Positions 45,162-54,296 of a DNA stretch of 64,000 bases are shown here, piece after piece. The stretch lies in contig CAMDAH010000004.1 of assembly GCA_945888625.1 (NCBI GenBank), positions 62,001-126,000 on the forward strand. The letters are read 5' to 3'. The position numbers were made by a program, and so were the translations under genes. The notes beneath the pieces are model-generated. The model saw only the letters and a program-made list of their open reading frames with translations, did no database searches and had not been told where the DNA came from. The stretch comes from Chryseobacterium gleum (GTDB lineage: Bacteria; Bacteroidota; Bacteroidia; Flavobacteriales_D; Crocinitomicaceae). Position 1 is the first letter of the stretch, and every line of letters begins with the position of its first letter.

Positions 45162-45932
45162 ATGATAGAATGGTTAGGAAGTTTAGATGAAGCGTTATTA
45201 TGGTCAATTTTCTTATTATGTGCTATAATTATGGCTATCTTTCCTTTTTGGTCTAAAATCAGGAAGGCATTGAAAATTAAATTTTCCAACCAAAAATCTG
45301 AAATTTTAGATTTTTCCTGGCGCTTGGCCCCTGACCACTTACTTTTTAAATTTAAAGACAAGGAATACTATTTACAATCTGATGGCAAGCAGTTTGTCCT
45401 TGAGGGAGGAGTCATTATTCTTTCATGGAATGTTGTTGGCGCCTATCAAATTGATATTGAACCGGTAGGATCAAATCTCAAAGGAAATACAGCCGTAATT
45501 ACAGCTAAAAAATCAGCGTGTAAATTTATATTAGTAGCACATACGCCAAAAGGTAAATTGCGGAGCGTACTGGAAATCGATGAGTCTTTATTTCGTAATT
45601 TGAAAACTTTTAATTTGAGCAAGGAGTTACACTATAAACAATCTAATCATGATCTTCAAACGACATCATTAACAAAATCAACTTGGATGCACGGAAAATA
45701 CAAGCCAGGCAAAATGGCTGCTTTACCAAAAGTAAATACAGCTGCGTTGAATGCTAAGGTGCCAAGGTATAACTATCTCAAAATAAGAGAAAGGCTCCTC
45801 TTTCTTAACCCAAAAATAATGCGGAAAGTAAAATTAAAATGGTATATTAGCAAACAAAATGTGGTAAAAACCTACACCTTTCATCCGAATAAATACAATG
45901 AAGCCCTTGCAAATTCGAAAGAAAAACTTTAA
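45162..45932 (+). CDS. Membrane protein with Ig-like domain, unknown
   Basis: The 256-residue protein has one membrane helix at about 10-28 (EALLWSIFLLCAIIMAIFPFW). Residues about 47-130 form a beta domain with LSWNVVGAYQIDIEPVGSNL and FILVAHTPKGKL, the spacing of bacterial Ig-like repeats (W-V-GA...I). The C-terminal part is basic (LKIRERLLFLNPKIMRKVKL). Direction of the soluble part is unknown. It begins 10 bp after the transglutaminase-fold gene. Confidence 0.5.
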   Translation: MIEWLGSLDEALLWSIFLLCAIIMAIFPFWSKIRKALKIKFSNQKSEILDFSWRLAPDHLLFKFKDKEYYLQSDGKQFVLEGGVIILSWNVVGAYQIDIEPVGSNLKGNTAVITAKKSACKFILVAHTPKGKLRSVLEIDESLFRNLKTFNLSKELHYKQSNHDLQTTSLTKSTWMHGKYKPGKMAALPKVNTAALNAKVPRYNYLKIRERLLFLNPKIMRKVKLKWYISKQNVVKTYTFHPNKYNEALANSKEKL

Positions 45933-45973
45933 ACTAAACTAATAATTAAAATAATAACTAAAACCCTGCTAAA

Positions 45974-47368
45974 ATGAGCGAAAATAACAACTCTATTGGA
46001 ATGAATGAATTGGTTGATTACAAAAAGAAAGATTACGGTAAAATTAGGGGGTGGATTATGCACTTTCTTTGGAAATGTGCAGGAGCCGATTCTCAAATTT
46101 TGAAGTTTGCACCCTATTCGGACCATATCAAAGCTGCGGGAATTGGTGGGGTAGTATTGGCTACCACGGTTATGGCAACTGTGGCCATGGGTTTTGCTAT
46201 GCATACTATTTTTGGAAAAAATACGGCGGATGGTCATGAGGGAAATTGGGCCATAACAATACCTGCTGCATTGGTTTGGGGTATTATCATCTTTAACCTC
46301 GATCGTTTCATTGTATCGACTGTAAAAGGGGATGGCACGGAGAAAATTACCCTGGGAGAATGGGGAGCCATGCTGCCTCGATTAGTAATGGCTATTATTA
46401 TTGGTTTAACGATTTCCGCACCTCTTGAGACGTATATTTTTCAAACAGAAATCACAAGAGAATGGTCAAGAGTTCAAAACAAATTATCTCAGAATCGCCA
46501 AAATGAACTTGAATTAAAATATGCCAAGGAAAACAAGAATTTAGATTCGTTAGCTATGGCAGGGCAAAAAGATTTAGATTCAGCTGATGCGAGATTCAAA
46601 CGCAATGAGCAATATGTTCAATGGATTGGAAGCGGTTTATTTGGTTGGGGGCCATGTGATGGCGGTGCAGCTTGTCCAAACTTGGCTCATAGAGAAGTTT
46701 TCCTTGCTAGAGATGCTGCAGGGATCGATAAAATTAATGCCCAAAAAATATTGGCTCAGGTCAAAGTAGATAAACAAAAATTAGTTGATAAAATACGAAT
46801 AGAAAAAGACAAAGAAGGAGGTAAAATTGAAAACAGTAAACCTGGATTTTTAGATCAGTTGATGATGTTGGAAAATTTATCGAGCCGAGGAGAGAACTTT
46901 ACACCTGTAGATACAGAAGGAAGACCAGTTATGGAAGAGGATGGTAAAACCGAGAAGGTAGAAGAATTGTATGGGGCGGCATGGGCTCCCATCTGGCTAG
47001 TTCGCTTACTCTTCATGATTGTTGAAATTGCACCGGTAATCTTTAAGTTCATGATTTGGGATTCATCCTATGATTACATGAAAGACAACGTGGCTCAAAT
47101 TTTAGAAGCCAAGCAAGGGATCTCTTTGGAGTCTTTCCCGGACGAAAACAACAACAATCATCGTATTCGAAAAAACTATAACGCCGAACGAATTGTGGAA
47201 GTCTCCAAACGGCAAAATGATCTTGAAAAGGAAAATGCCATTCATGCGATTACTTTGTATGCAGAACAAGAGCGTAAAGAGATTGAGGACAATCCGGAAG
47301 ATTTTGTTAAAAATAATGATCACGACTCAAAACCAACGGAAAGTAACGAGCCCGAAAATAACGCATAA
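45974..47368 (+). CDS. DUF4407 multi-pass membrane protein
   Basis: The 464-residue protein has two membrane helices at about 55-78 and 92-112 (AAGIGGVVLATTVMATVAMG, ITIPAALVWGIIIFNL), a third at about 135-150, a long coiled and basic soluble part (about 155-330), and a last helix at about 340-360 (IWLVRLLFMIVEIAPVIFKF). This is the DUF4407 family, for which no role is established. LDRFIVSTVK after the second helix is characteristic. The soluble part between helices 3 and 4 contains AKENKNLDSLAMAGQ and heptads, so it may form a long coil. It is the largest membrane part of the operon. Confidence 0.75.
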   Translation: MSENNNSIGMNELVDYKKKDYGKIRGWIMHFLWKCAGADSQILKFAPYSDHIKAAGIGGVVLATTVMATVAMGFAMHTIFGKNTADGHEGNWAITIPAALVWGIIIFNLDRFIVSTVKGDGTEKITLGEWGAMLPRLVMAIIIGLTISAPLETYIFQTEITREWSRVQNKLSQNRQNELELKYAKENKNLDSLAMAGQKDLDSADARFKRNEQYVQWIGSGLFGWGPCDGGAACPNLAHREVFLARDAAGIDKINAQKILAQVKVDKQKLVDKIRIEKDKEGGKIENSKPGFLDQLMMLENLSSRGENFTPVDTEGRPVMEEDGKTEKVEELYGAAWAPIWLVRLLFMIVEIAPVIFKFMIWDSSYDYMKDNVAQILEAKQGISLESFPDENNNNHRIRKNYNAERIVEVSKRQNDLEKENAIHAITLYAEQERKEIEDNPEDFVKNNDHDSKPTESNEPENNA

Positions 47369-47389
47369 TTTAAGCTAATTAAGGGTTGT

Positions 47390-48490
47390 ATGGCTGGTGA
47401 ACTTGTAGTTTATGGTGATTTTTTTGGGCTATTTAAAACAGACCAGGATCTACCTTTGGGTTCAACGGCTATTTTTCCAACGGACTTAAAGCATAAAGTG
47501 CAGGTTTATCAAGGAAAAATTACAAATTCTATTTTCGAGCACGAATTCAAGCCAGAAAAGCACCGTATATTGAAATCTTTTGTGTTATCTGGCGTGTCTA
47601 ATATTGAGATTGTTGGTAACGCAAAGGCACCTTTCGCCGACAGTAGAGTTTACGATTTTACTCAATTAATGATCATTGACCCAAAAATTGAGCGAGTATT
47701 TTCAATGAATAATGGGACGTATGGAGAAATTAGCGGCAAGGTTTATGGAAAAACAGCAGATCGACCAAGAATTTCAAAATTAGATCCGCTTTCACCACCA
47801 CCTTTAATAGAAAATGACGAGCCTGGTAAAGTCGATAAGCCAACGGGTGACACAGGCTTAAATGATGATTCAGAAATCGGTAAAATCATTGAAAAGTCGA
47901 AAGAAGGCTGTCTTAAAGCGTGGACAGGTTGCTTAGCCAATATATGGAGAATCTTAGGTTATTTACTGCTACTGCTTTTTTTATGGTGGCTAATCAAAGC
48001 TTGCTCCAAAATGGCTGAAGGCGATGATTGTATCGTCAGAGATAATAATGAACAACTATTAATAGAAAAAGAAAAGATCCGAGATTCAATAAAAATAGAA
48101 TATGATAAAAACTTAGATAAGGCCTTGGCGAATGTAAATACAATTTATTTTTTTAAAAATACCGACGAATTTCATGATTATTCTCTAGGATCAAATGGTA
48201 ACTTAAATCGCTTAATCACGCTATTACAGGTTTATAATGATCGTTCGTTTTACATAGTTGGTCACCATTCCGGAATAAGTGTAGAATCGGCAAGATTAGA
48301 CATGACCCGAGCTGCGCTTGTAAAACAAACATTTGTTTCAGCTGGAATACCTGCTAATAATTTGTTTTTGATATATAAAGCAGATAAAGAAATGATTGCA
48401 ACTAAGGATCTTCATCCCTATATGCTTCCCGATTATTCGCTCCGGTACTATAACAGAAACATGCGTGTTGAAATTAAAGTGAAAAAATAA
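47390..48490 (+). CDS. Single-span protein with OmpA-like C-terminal domain
   Basis: The 366-residue protein has an N-terminal beta domain of about 120 residues (HKVQVYQGKI, GEISGKVYG) that resembles the N-terminus of its neighbour at 48492. A polar linker, then one membrane helix (IWRILGYLLLLLFLWWLI, about 186-204), follows. The C-terminal part, about 245-366, resembles OmpA-like peptidoglycan-binding domains: LNRLITLLQVYNDRSFYIVG, then ARLDMTRAALVKQTFVSAGI and a final RNMRVEIKVKK. With no signal peptide, the N-terminal domain should be cytoplasmic and the OmpA part periplasmic, so the protein may link a cytoplasmic assembly to the wall. Confidence 0.6.
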   Translation: MAGELVVYGDFFGLFKTDQDLPLGSTAIFPTDLKHKVQVYQGKITNSIFEHEFKPEKHRILKSFVLSGVSNIEIVGNAKAPFADSRVYDFTQLMIIDPKIERVFSMNNGTYGEISGKVYGKTADRPRISKLDPLSPPPLIENDEPGKVDKPTGDTGLNDDSEIGKIIEKSKEGCLKAWTGCLANIWRILGYLLLLLFLWWLIKACSKMAEGDDCIVRDNNEQLLIEKEKIRDSIKIEYDKNLDKALANVNTIYFFKNTDEFHDYSLGSNGNLNRLITLLQVYNDRSFYIVGHHSGISVESARLDMTRAALVKQTFVSAGIPANNLFLIYKADKEMIATKDLHPYMLPDYSLRYYNRNMRVEIKVKK

Positions 48491-48491
48491 A

Positions 48492-49616
48492 ATGGCAACA
48501 ATTGGAAAATACTTTGTTAAAGGGAAGTTTGTAGGAAATTTTACTACCAATCAACAAAAGGTATTGACCTCTGGCGATCCATTTCCAAAAGGGGATGAAC
48601 ATAAAGTAGTTATTTATCGTGGTATTATTAACCAGACAGAACAAATTCCGGTTACAAATTTCGATGAAGCAAAAGGTTTCTACAATTTTAAAGAAGTAAA
48701 TAATATTCAAATAAATACTTCTGAGAAATGGCCGATTAAAAATGATCGTATTTTTTCATTATATGACATGAAGTTGACGAATGTAGAAGTGTTTAATGTT
48801 TCTGAAATCAACGGAAAGACAAGCGGTGAAGTGAGAGGGGATATTATTGCATCGGTAGGTGAACATCCTTTTAATAATGTCAATAAAGATGAGCCATATA
48901 ATCCTGGTAAAGCAGCCGAACCATTTCCTATAGGTGGTGGAAAAGGAGGTGATGATCCGGGCGGTCCTGATATTGGAACTGGCCCCAATAATCCAGGCGG
49001 AGGAGATGCTGAAGGAGATACTGGAGGAGATACTACTGGTGGTAGAGGTTGCAATACAAAATGGTTGCGTTGGCTTTTGTATCTTTTGTTAATTCTCTTA
49101 CTCCTTTATTTATTAGCTAAGTGTACGCAGGCTGGCCAAAAAATTTATTGTAGATTTGATAATTGGCGTATCGAACGAAAATTGGAAAAAGTGAAACAAG
49201 AGACGGATACGCTGCAAGCAAAAATAGAACAAACGGAATTTAACCCCATTCCTTGCGGTACTATTGAAGATCATGGCGGTGATAATGAACCGTGGCAAGA
49301 ATGGTACGGTTTAGGCAATCAATCCGGACGCGTTATGGTTGTTTTTAATGCAAAAGGTGCTCCAGATAGAATGGAGGTAATTTATGATGGTGAATTAAAA
49401 TGTGAAACAAGAGAAACTAATTTTGTCAATAAAATTGGAGAGATAACGTATGACTTTAGCTCTATTGAGGGAAAGGGTTTTGGTCAGTATCAGGACACAT
49501 TTTATTTTAATTATGTCTATGATAAAAACAAACCAACCGAAATGCTAATTAGAGTAATTCCTAACAAAGACATATCCATAACCAAATGGATAATTTATCC
49601 ATACTGTCCACAATGA
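48492..49616 (+). CDS. Single-span paralogue with Gly-rich linker
   Basis: The 374-residue protein repeats the N-terminal domain of the previous gene product: HKVVIYRGIINQ, EVNNIQI, and GKTSGEVRGD in the same order. It then has a Gly/Pro/Asp-rich linker (about 138-185; PIGGGKGGDDPGG) and one membrane helix (WLRWLLYLLLILLLLYLLAK, about 192-212). The C-terminal part is a beta domain (about 250-374) that has no OmpA pattern. It starts one base after its paralogue stops and its own stop overlaps the next start. The two look like products of duplication with different outer domains. Confidence 0.55.
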   Translation: MATIGKYFVKGKFVGNFTTNQQKVLTSGDPFPKGDEHKVVIYRGIINQTEQIPVTNFDEAKGFYNFKEVNNIQINTSEKWPIKNDRIFSLYDMKLTNVEVFNVSEINGKTSGEVRGDIIASVGEHPFNNVNKDEPYNPGKAAEPFPIGGGKGGDDPGGPDIGTGPNNPGGGDAEGDTGGDTTGGRGCNTKWLRWLLYLLLILLLLYLLAKCTQAGQKIYCRFDNWRIERKLEKVKQETDTLQAKIEQTEFNPIPCGTIEDHGGDNEPWQEWYGLGNQSGRVMVVFNAKGAPDRMEVIYDGELKCETRETNFVNKIGEITYDFSSIEGKGFGQYQDTFYFNYVYDKNKPTEMLIRVIPNKDISITKWIIYPYCPQ

Positions 49617-50593
49617 ATCTAGGAAAGTACATATTTGGAGTTCGGGAAGAATATTTCACGAAAGTCGGCGAAAAAGAAACAGCGCGGCAGTTTATCGTTT
49701 ATAATAATTTATCACTAATGTTTTACACCCTTATCGCTATTTCAACCTTGGCAGGGGTTATATATGGATTAGTACTTTTTAATAGTTGGTGGATTGCAAT
49801 TGGTGTTGGATTATTCTTAGGCGGAATATCTTTTGTACTCTTGCTTTTAGTATTTTTCTTAAATATGACAACAAATTACCAAAATCTTTATCTCACCATG
49901 ACCGATATGAATCCAATCTTTCAAGAGCATGAAAATGACGATTTAAAAAATCTTTCTGATGAGCGCGCTGAGGAAATTGTACAAGCTAAAAAAATGCTCT
50001 TAAGGGAGACAAATCAAGAGGCTAAGTTTGACCACTTTCACCTATCAAGTGTGGTAACTTCTATCATTAAAGTGACGCTTATATTAATAATATCTTGTGT
50101 AGTGGCCAATTCTTTGGAGTTTTTAATTTTTCATAAATCATTAAATTCATCTCTCAATTCATTAAAAAATAATGAGACTTTAGTAGCATGTGCCAAGCAT
50201 GAATTGACAGAAAATAATGATGAACTTAATCGAAAAATTACTTTAGCAAGATGGACACTATCCATGTTGAAGGAGGATGCAAACGCACCATTTATTCTAA
50301 TTGAATCAAAATCGTTAATGCTATCCATGGAAATATTAAGTTTGAGTATTGGTCCATGGAAGATAGTTTTAGATATTGTTGTCGCTTTGTTATTCCTCAC
50401 CCCATTTATTTTATTGAAAAAAAGTAAAGAATATGCTGGTGGATTATTCTTAAAAGAAGCTGCGCTTTATGACATACAATGTTCACATATGTTTTATCTA
50501 ATATCGGAAAGGGAACGGCGAAAAATAAAAGAAAAAATTCAAAACGAATACCCATATAATGAACTAATCAAAAAATCTGTGCATGAAGCGTAA
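49613..50593 (+). CDS. Four-helix membrane protein
   Basis: I choose ATG 49613, which overlaps the preceding TGA by 4 bp; another ATG 9 codons upstream is less likely. The 326-residue protein has helices at about 32-56, 60-85, 150-175 and 265-283, with a long charged segment between 2 and 3 and another between 3 and 4. The layout is close to that of the DUF4407 gene in the same operon. No family is recognised with confidence. It is likely a membrane core component. Its 3' end overlaps the next gene by 11 bp. Confidence 0.5.
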   Translation: MNLGKYIFGVREEYFTKVGEKETARQFIVYNNLSLMFYTLIAISTLAGVIYGLVLFNSWWIAIGVGLFLGGISFVLLLLVFFLNMTTNYQNLYLTMTDMNPIFQEHENDDLKNLSDERAEEIVQAKKMLLRETNQEAKFDHFHLSSVVTSIIKVTLILIISCVVANSLEFLIFHKSLNSSLNSLKNNETLVACAKHELTENNDELNRKITLARWTLSMLKEDANAPFILIESKSLMLSMEILSLSIGPWKIVLDIVVALLFLTPFILLKKSKEYAGGLFLKEAALYDIQCSHMFYLISERERRKIKEKIQNEYPYNELIKKSVHEA

Positions 50594-51443
50594 TTTTTTT
50601 GATATAAGTAATATAGTGTTTTGGGTCCTAGCAGCAATTATTGGCTTCCTTTTTTTACCTTATTTTAAAAATGGCGTTTATGATAATAAAAAACTTGAGG
50701 AGTGGGTTAAAGCCTTTGATACGATTCAACCTGTCCCTATCAATGATACATTAATAGAAGTTGATACATCTAATAATATTACTAAATATGCCTTCAAAGT
50801 TTGGGATTGGAACGATTTTAATGGAAAGCATCACAGCATAAAATTTAAATATAAGGTCGGTTCATTAGAATCAGCCGAAAACAATCGATTAGCTAATGCT
50901 AACTATGGCCCACTATATGAACTTGATAAGTTGATTTTAGTTGATTTAATTCAACAAATGAAAAAGTACATCAAGGGTAATAATTTAGATTACATGAATG
51001 CATTGGAATATGTATGCTCATCAATTCAAGATATTCCCTATACATTAATATTAAATGAAATTAATGGATGCCCTTGTGAGCAACCCTTTGGGTCATTTAG
51101 CGCAAATTGTAAGGTTCAAAGTGATGGACGTGGATGTTGTGATGATGTTATGCCTTTTGGAGTTTACTCACCTTTTGAGTTTGTTTACAAGGAAACAGGC
51201 GATTGTGATACACGAGCACTGTTAGCTTTTACTATTTTAAAGGAAATGGGCTTTGATGTAGCTGTCATGGTTAGTGATTCTGAAAGTCATAGCGTTTTGG
51301 GTGTCGCAAATATTGGTGGAGCGGGTAATTCGTATGGCACAAACTTATTCGGTAAAAAATATTACTTATGGGAATTGACCAGCCAACGATGGAGGTTTGG
51401 TTATGGTGTTGATGGGAATGATTGGACAACTGCGTTAGAATAA
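50583..51443 (+). CDS. Membrane-anchored transglutaminase-fold protein (2)
   Basis: The 286-residue protein has one N-terminal membrane helix (IVFWVLAAIIGFLFLPYF). The rest has a transglutaminase-like domain with Cys in ETGDCDTRALLAFTILKEMG (about 211) and His in ESHSVLGVANI (about 236), and Trp/Glu in YLWELTSQ. A Cys-rich insert (CPCEQPFG, CCDDVMPFG) precedes the active Cys and may bind a metal or form disulfides. It overlaps the four-helix gene by 11 bp. Together with the product of 44204, the operon has two such enzymes. Confidence 0.65.
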   Translation: MKRNFFDISNIVFWVLAAIIGFLFLPYFKNGVYDNKKLEEWVKAFDTIQPVPINDTLIEVDTSNNITKYAFKVWDWNDFNGKHHSIKFKYKVGSLESAENNRLANANYGPLYELDKLILVDLIQQMKKYIKGNNLDYMNALEYVCSSIQDIPYTLILNEINGCPCEQPFGSFSANCKVQSDGRGCCDDVMPFGVYSPFEFVYKETGDCDTRALLAFTILKEMGFDVAVMVSDSESHSVLGVANIGGAGNSYGTNLFGKKYYLWELTSQRWRFGYGVDGNDWTTALE

Positions 51444-51462
51444 TTTTACTAAATTTATACTT

Positions 51463-51936
51463 ATGAAAGAAATAATAAACATTTTACTTTTGTTGATTCT
51501 AGGAATCGCATACTTAGTTGCATTTACAAAGATAATATCTGGGTTTCTCAATAAAATAACCACTCAGCGGAATAATGCGATTATTACCTTGTTCATCTCG
51601 GCAATTGCTGCTGCAGGAATCGTTATAATTGATATTTCAAAAGTTATTTCGGATGCATTTTCATTCTTTTGGGATAATTCCCAAATTGCTCTTGCCATAG
51701 GTTTTACATTATTATTGTTTATTGGATCATGGATTTTCTCGTTGCTTTTATTTCACGGAAGTTTTTTCCTTGTGTCGCTTATTACCAAAGAAGATGAAAA
51801 AGTTGAATTGAATAAAAACAACATTGAGTTGGCATTGGTTCATGGAACAATTCTTATTATCATTGCTTTTTTAGTAGGCTCTGCATTAAGCCAGTTTGCA
51901 ACTAGTTTTATCCCATATCCTAAACTTCCATTTTAA
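51463..51936 (+). CDS. Small four-TM protein, DUF350-like (1)
   Basis: The 157-residue protein has four hydrophobic helices and, between the third and fourth, ITKEDEKVELNKNNIELALV, a motif of the DUF350 (YjfL) kind, where charged residues precede an N-A-x-A stretch. It starts 19 bp after the transglutaminase-fold gene. Its neighbour at 51946 has the same layout. Confidence 0.45.
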   Translation: MKEIINILLLLILGIAYLVAFTKIISGFLNKITTQRNNAIITLFISAIAAAGIVIIDISKVISDAFSFFWDNSQIALAIGFTLLLFIGSWIFSLLLFHGSFFLVSLITKEDEKVELNKNNIELALVHGTILIIIAFLVGSALSQFATSFIPYPKLPF

Positions 51937-51945
51937 CTTTTAACC

Positions 51946-52407
51946 ATGGAGATTGGAATTATTTTCTTGCAGTTTTTTGTATCTATTGGCTATATTTATT
52001 TGGCATACAAAGTACTTATCTCATATTTTATGGGAATCGTGTTTCCATTGAATTCCGCAAGCCGTCTATTTTTGGCCGTTGGATTAATAGGGTTTGGCTT
52101 AAGTTTATACAGCTTCAGTAAGGTTGGAATTGAACTTCTTCTTTTCGGTGTTGACAAAAAAAACTATTTATATGGCATCGGAATTTATTTGTTGTTTATC
52201 TTTTTTAGCTTTTGCTTTAGTGTAATTATTTTTAAAATAACGCTTTTGGTTAATAAAGTAAGTACGCGCGAAAATGAAAAAGCAGAGCTGGCAAAAAACA
52301 GCTTCATATTTGCCGGTATCCAAAGTATTTCCTTTTTATTTTTTATTTACTTACTTGCCGATCCTGTCGTTAAGCTTGCATTGAGTAGATTGAGTAATTT
52401 ATTGTAA
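51946..52407 (+). CDS. Small four-TM protein, DUF350-like (2)
   Basis: The 153-residue protein has four helices and, before the last helix, STRENEKAELAKNSFIFAGI, which matches TKEDEKVELNKNNIELA of its neighbour. The two are paralogues. It is the last gene of the ten-gene operon. The DUF350 label is tentative and rests on layout and this motif. Confidence 0.45.
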   Translation: MEIGIIFLQFFVSIGYIYLAYKVLISYFMGIVFPLNSASRLFLAVGLIGFGLSLYSFSKVGIELLLFGVDKKNYLYGIGIYLLFIFFSFCFSVIIFKITLLVNKVSTRENEKAELAKNSFIFAGIQSISFLFFIYLLADPVVKLALSRLSNLL

Positions 52408-52462
52408 TTGTTCAACTAACGGTAAGTCAGATCAATTATGTAGGGATTGTAAATTCGTTAAG

Positions 52463-53005
52463 ATGATTTTTAAGAAAATTACTGACTCCGAAACAATTTT
52501 AACGGAACTGATGATTCCAAGTTATGCCAATTTTGGCGGAAAGATACACGGAGGCATTTTACTTTCTCTTATGGATAAAGTCGCTTATATTACAGCGGCT
52601 AAACATTGTAGTTCTTATGCGGTAACTGTAGCTGTAGAAGGAGTGGAATTTTTAAATTCGGTAGAAGTTGGCGACTTAGTTTCTTTGAAAGCAGCGATTA
52701 ATTATGTTGGAAATACATCAATGATTGTTGGGATGAGAGTAGAGGCATTAAATCCTCGAAATGGGCTAATAAAACATACAAATTCGTGCTATTTTACAAT
52801 GGCAGCAAAAAATGAGGAAGGGCAATTAATTCAAGTTCCAGGTCTTATATTAGAAAATGAGACCCAAATTCGTCGTTTTTATGAGGGTATGAAACTCAAA
52901 GAATTTTCGCTCCACAAAAGAAAAATGATGCAATCTGATTTTTCTGACGTTTCGCTTAATTTGATGAAAAAATCCTGCTTAGAGCAGCGTTGCCAAATTT
53001 TATAA
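52463..53005 (+). CDS. Acyl-CoA thioesterase (hotdog fold, BACH/YciA type)
   Basis: The 180-residue cytosolic enzyme has the hotdog fold signature: GGKIHGGILLSLMDKVAYIT at about 25-44 carries the catalytic Asp, VTVAVEGVEFLNSVEVGDLV follows, and NTSMIVGMRVEA and TNSCYFTMAA complete the sheet. It hydrolyses acyl-CoA to fatty acid and CoA. Gene is 55 bp after the operon, possibly with its own promoter. The last 20 residues are basic and unlike the family core. Confidence 0.85.
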   Translation: MIFKKITDSETILTELMIPSYANFGGKIHGGILLSLMDKVAYITAAKHCSSYAVTVAVEGVEFLNSVEVGDLVSLKAAINYVGNTSMIVGMRVEALNPRNGLIKHTNSCYFTMAAKNEEGQLIQVPGLILENETQIRRFYEGMKLKEFSLHKRKMMQSDFSDVSLNLMKKSCLEQRCQIL

Positions 53006-53361
53006 GTGTTAATGGAATTAGCGAAGAAAATAGAAATAGTTTAGTTAAACACGCAAATAATTATTTAATTTTTACCAATTACCCAAATCTTCAAATTGAT
53101 AACAATCTTAGCAATAACATTAAAACTTGGAACTTTAGTTCTTAGTATTAATGTTTAAGGGGAGCTTATTTTCTGGTTGGCGTTTATAAAATAATAATTT
53201 CTCTTACGTTTGTTTTTGATCGATTTTGTTAGTCATCTTGTCATCTGAAGTAGCAATATTTTATTCAATAAAATATTCAATTACGAATTAAATTTTAAAT
53301 TAGATAATAAAAGCGTCTGTAAATTATAAGAAGTTAGATCTTTTATAAACCAATGATTTTT
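53006..53361. other. Intergenic, AT-rich, nothing recognised
   Basis: Between the thioesterase and the amphi-Trp operon, I see no frame, tRNA or terminator that stands out. Confidence 0.5.
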
Positions 53362-53622
53362 TTAAACTGAAGCTTTATTGTAAGCATCAACAACCTTAAA
53401 CCTGAAATCAGTTAGTGTTTTTAATTCTTCAGTGGTTTGGTAGGAACCTTTAAATGAAGCCATGTGCGCTGTAAACAATGATTTGATTTCTTCCAAATTC
53501 GGGTGGCTCTCTAATGATTTTATTACTTTCCCTGAAAATAGCCCTGTCTCTGAACCCATCGCCAATTTTGTTAAACTCTCCACAATTTCATTTGATAAAT
53601 CGATAATATCTTTTTCTTCCAT
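53362..53622 (-). CDS. Small acidic helical protein, third of the amphi-Trp operon
   Basis: The 86-residue protein is soluble and helical (EEKDIIDLSNEIVESLTKLA). No family is recognised. It begins 20 bp after the end of the PH-like gene. Cotranscription with the amphi-Trp gene is likely. Confidence 0.5.
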   Translation of the reverse strand: MEEKDIIDLSNEIVESLTKLAMGSETGLFSGKVIKSLESHPNLEEIKSLFTAHMASFKGSYQTTEELKTLTDFRFKVVDAYNKASV

Positions 53623-53642
53623 ACGAATTGAATTTTATAAAA

Positions 53643-53984
53643 TTAAACCACATTAATGGTTGTACCTGAGCCATTGGCGTTGTAATCAAGTAGAATTTCT
53701 TTTATTTTTCTTGCATCTGATTTGGAAAGACAAAAAACTGATGCCGTTCCACCAACTACTTTAATGTGTAAGTCGGCACCAATAAAATGTTCGTCGATGC
53801 TAATGGAACGAACTCTTTTAAAAGCAAGCGTTTGTTCATCGTTACCGATTAAATGCCAATTTCGCTTCCTAATGGTGATGGTTTCCTCGTCGGTGTCAAT
53901 GGTAATATGCCATGGATTCACAACGTGCTTCCCCTTGCCATTAAAAATTAACGCGTCTTTTGCAGAACTGGTTTCATATCTCAT
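53643..53984 (-). CDS. Small PH-like beta protein
   Basis: The 113-residue protein starts with a mixed segment and has a core of beta strands and a final helix: WHITIDTDEETITIRKRNWHLI, LAFKRVRSISIDEHFIGADLHIKV, then SKSDARKIKEILLDY. The order of strands and final helix fits a bacterial PH domain. It lies 16 bp downstream of the amphi-Trp gene. Confidence 0.5.
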   Translation of the reverse strand: MRYETSSAKDALIFNGKGKHVVNPWHITIDTDEETITIRKRNWHLIGNDEQTLAFKRVRSISIDEHFIGADLHIKVVGGTASVFCLSKSDARKIKEILLDYNANGSGTTINVV

Positions 53985-54000
53985 ATCTTAATTTTTAAAA

Positions 54001-54216
54001 TTATGACTCGCTCCACTTTACCTGAAATTCTAATTCATTTGTTCCCTCACTTCGTTCGTGTTCGATACTAAATTGAGCAGCATCAGGCACATAAATTGCT
54101 TCTCCAGCAACTGATATTCTGAAGTTCTCATTTTTCTCAATACAATCTGCTAAGCGACGTAATTTACTTACGAATTCCTCTTTAGTGTAGATTTTTTCGA
54201 TGTCTCTATCTTCCAT
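54001..54216 (-). CDS. Amphi-Trp domain protein
   Basis: The 71-residue protein matches the amphi-Trp domain as I recall it: EFVSKLRRLADCIEKNENFRI, then VAGEAIYVPDAAQFSIEHE and a final NELEFQVKW. The function of the domain is unknown. First gene of a three-gene unit, divergent from the metallophosphoesterase. Confidence 0.75.
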   Translation of the reverse strand: MEDRDIEKIYTKEEFVSKLRRLADCIEKNENFRISVAGEAIYVPDAAQFSIEHERSEGTNELEFQVKWSES

Positions 54217-54296
54217 GTTTGGTTTTTTTATAGTGTCAAATATAACTTAATTTGTGTTTAAATAAGTAATTTAGATTTTAATAAAAATAACTTTAA

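Noticed and set aside
48707..49054. Pro/Ser-rich open frame on the minus strand
   Set aside because: It is the complement of the Gly-rich linker in the plus-strand gene at 48492.
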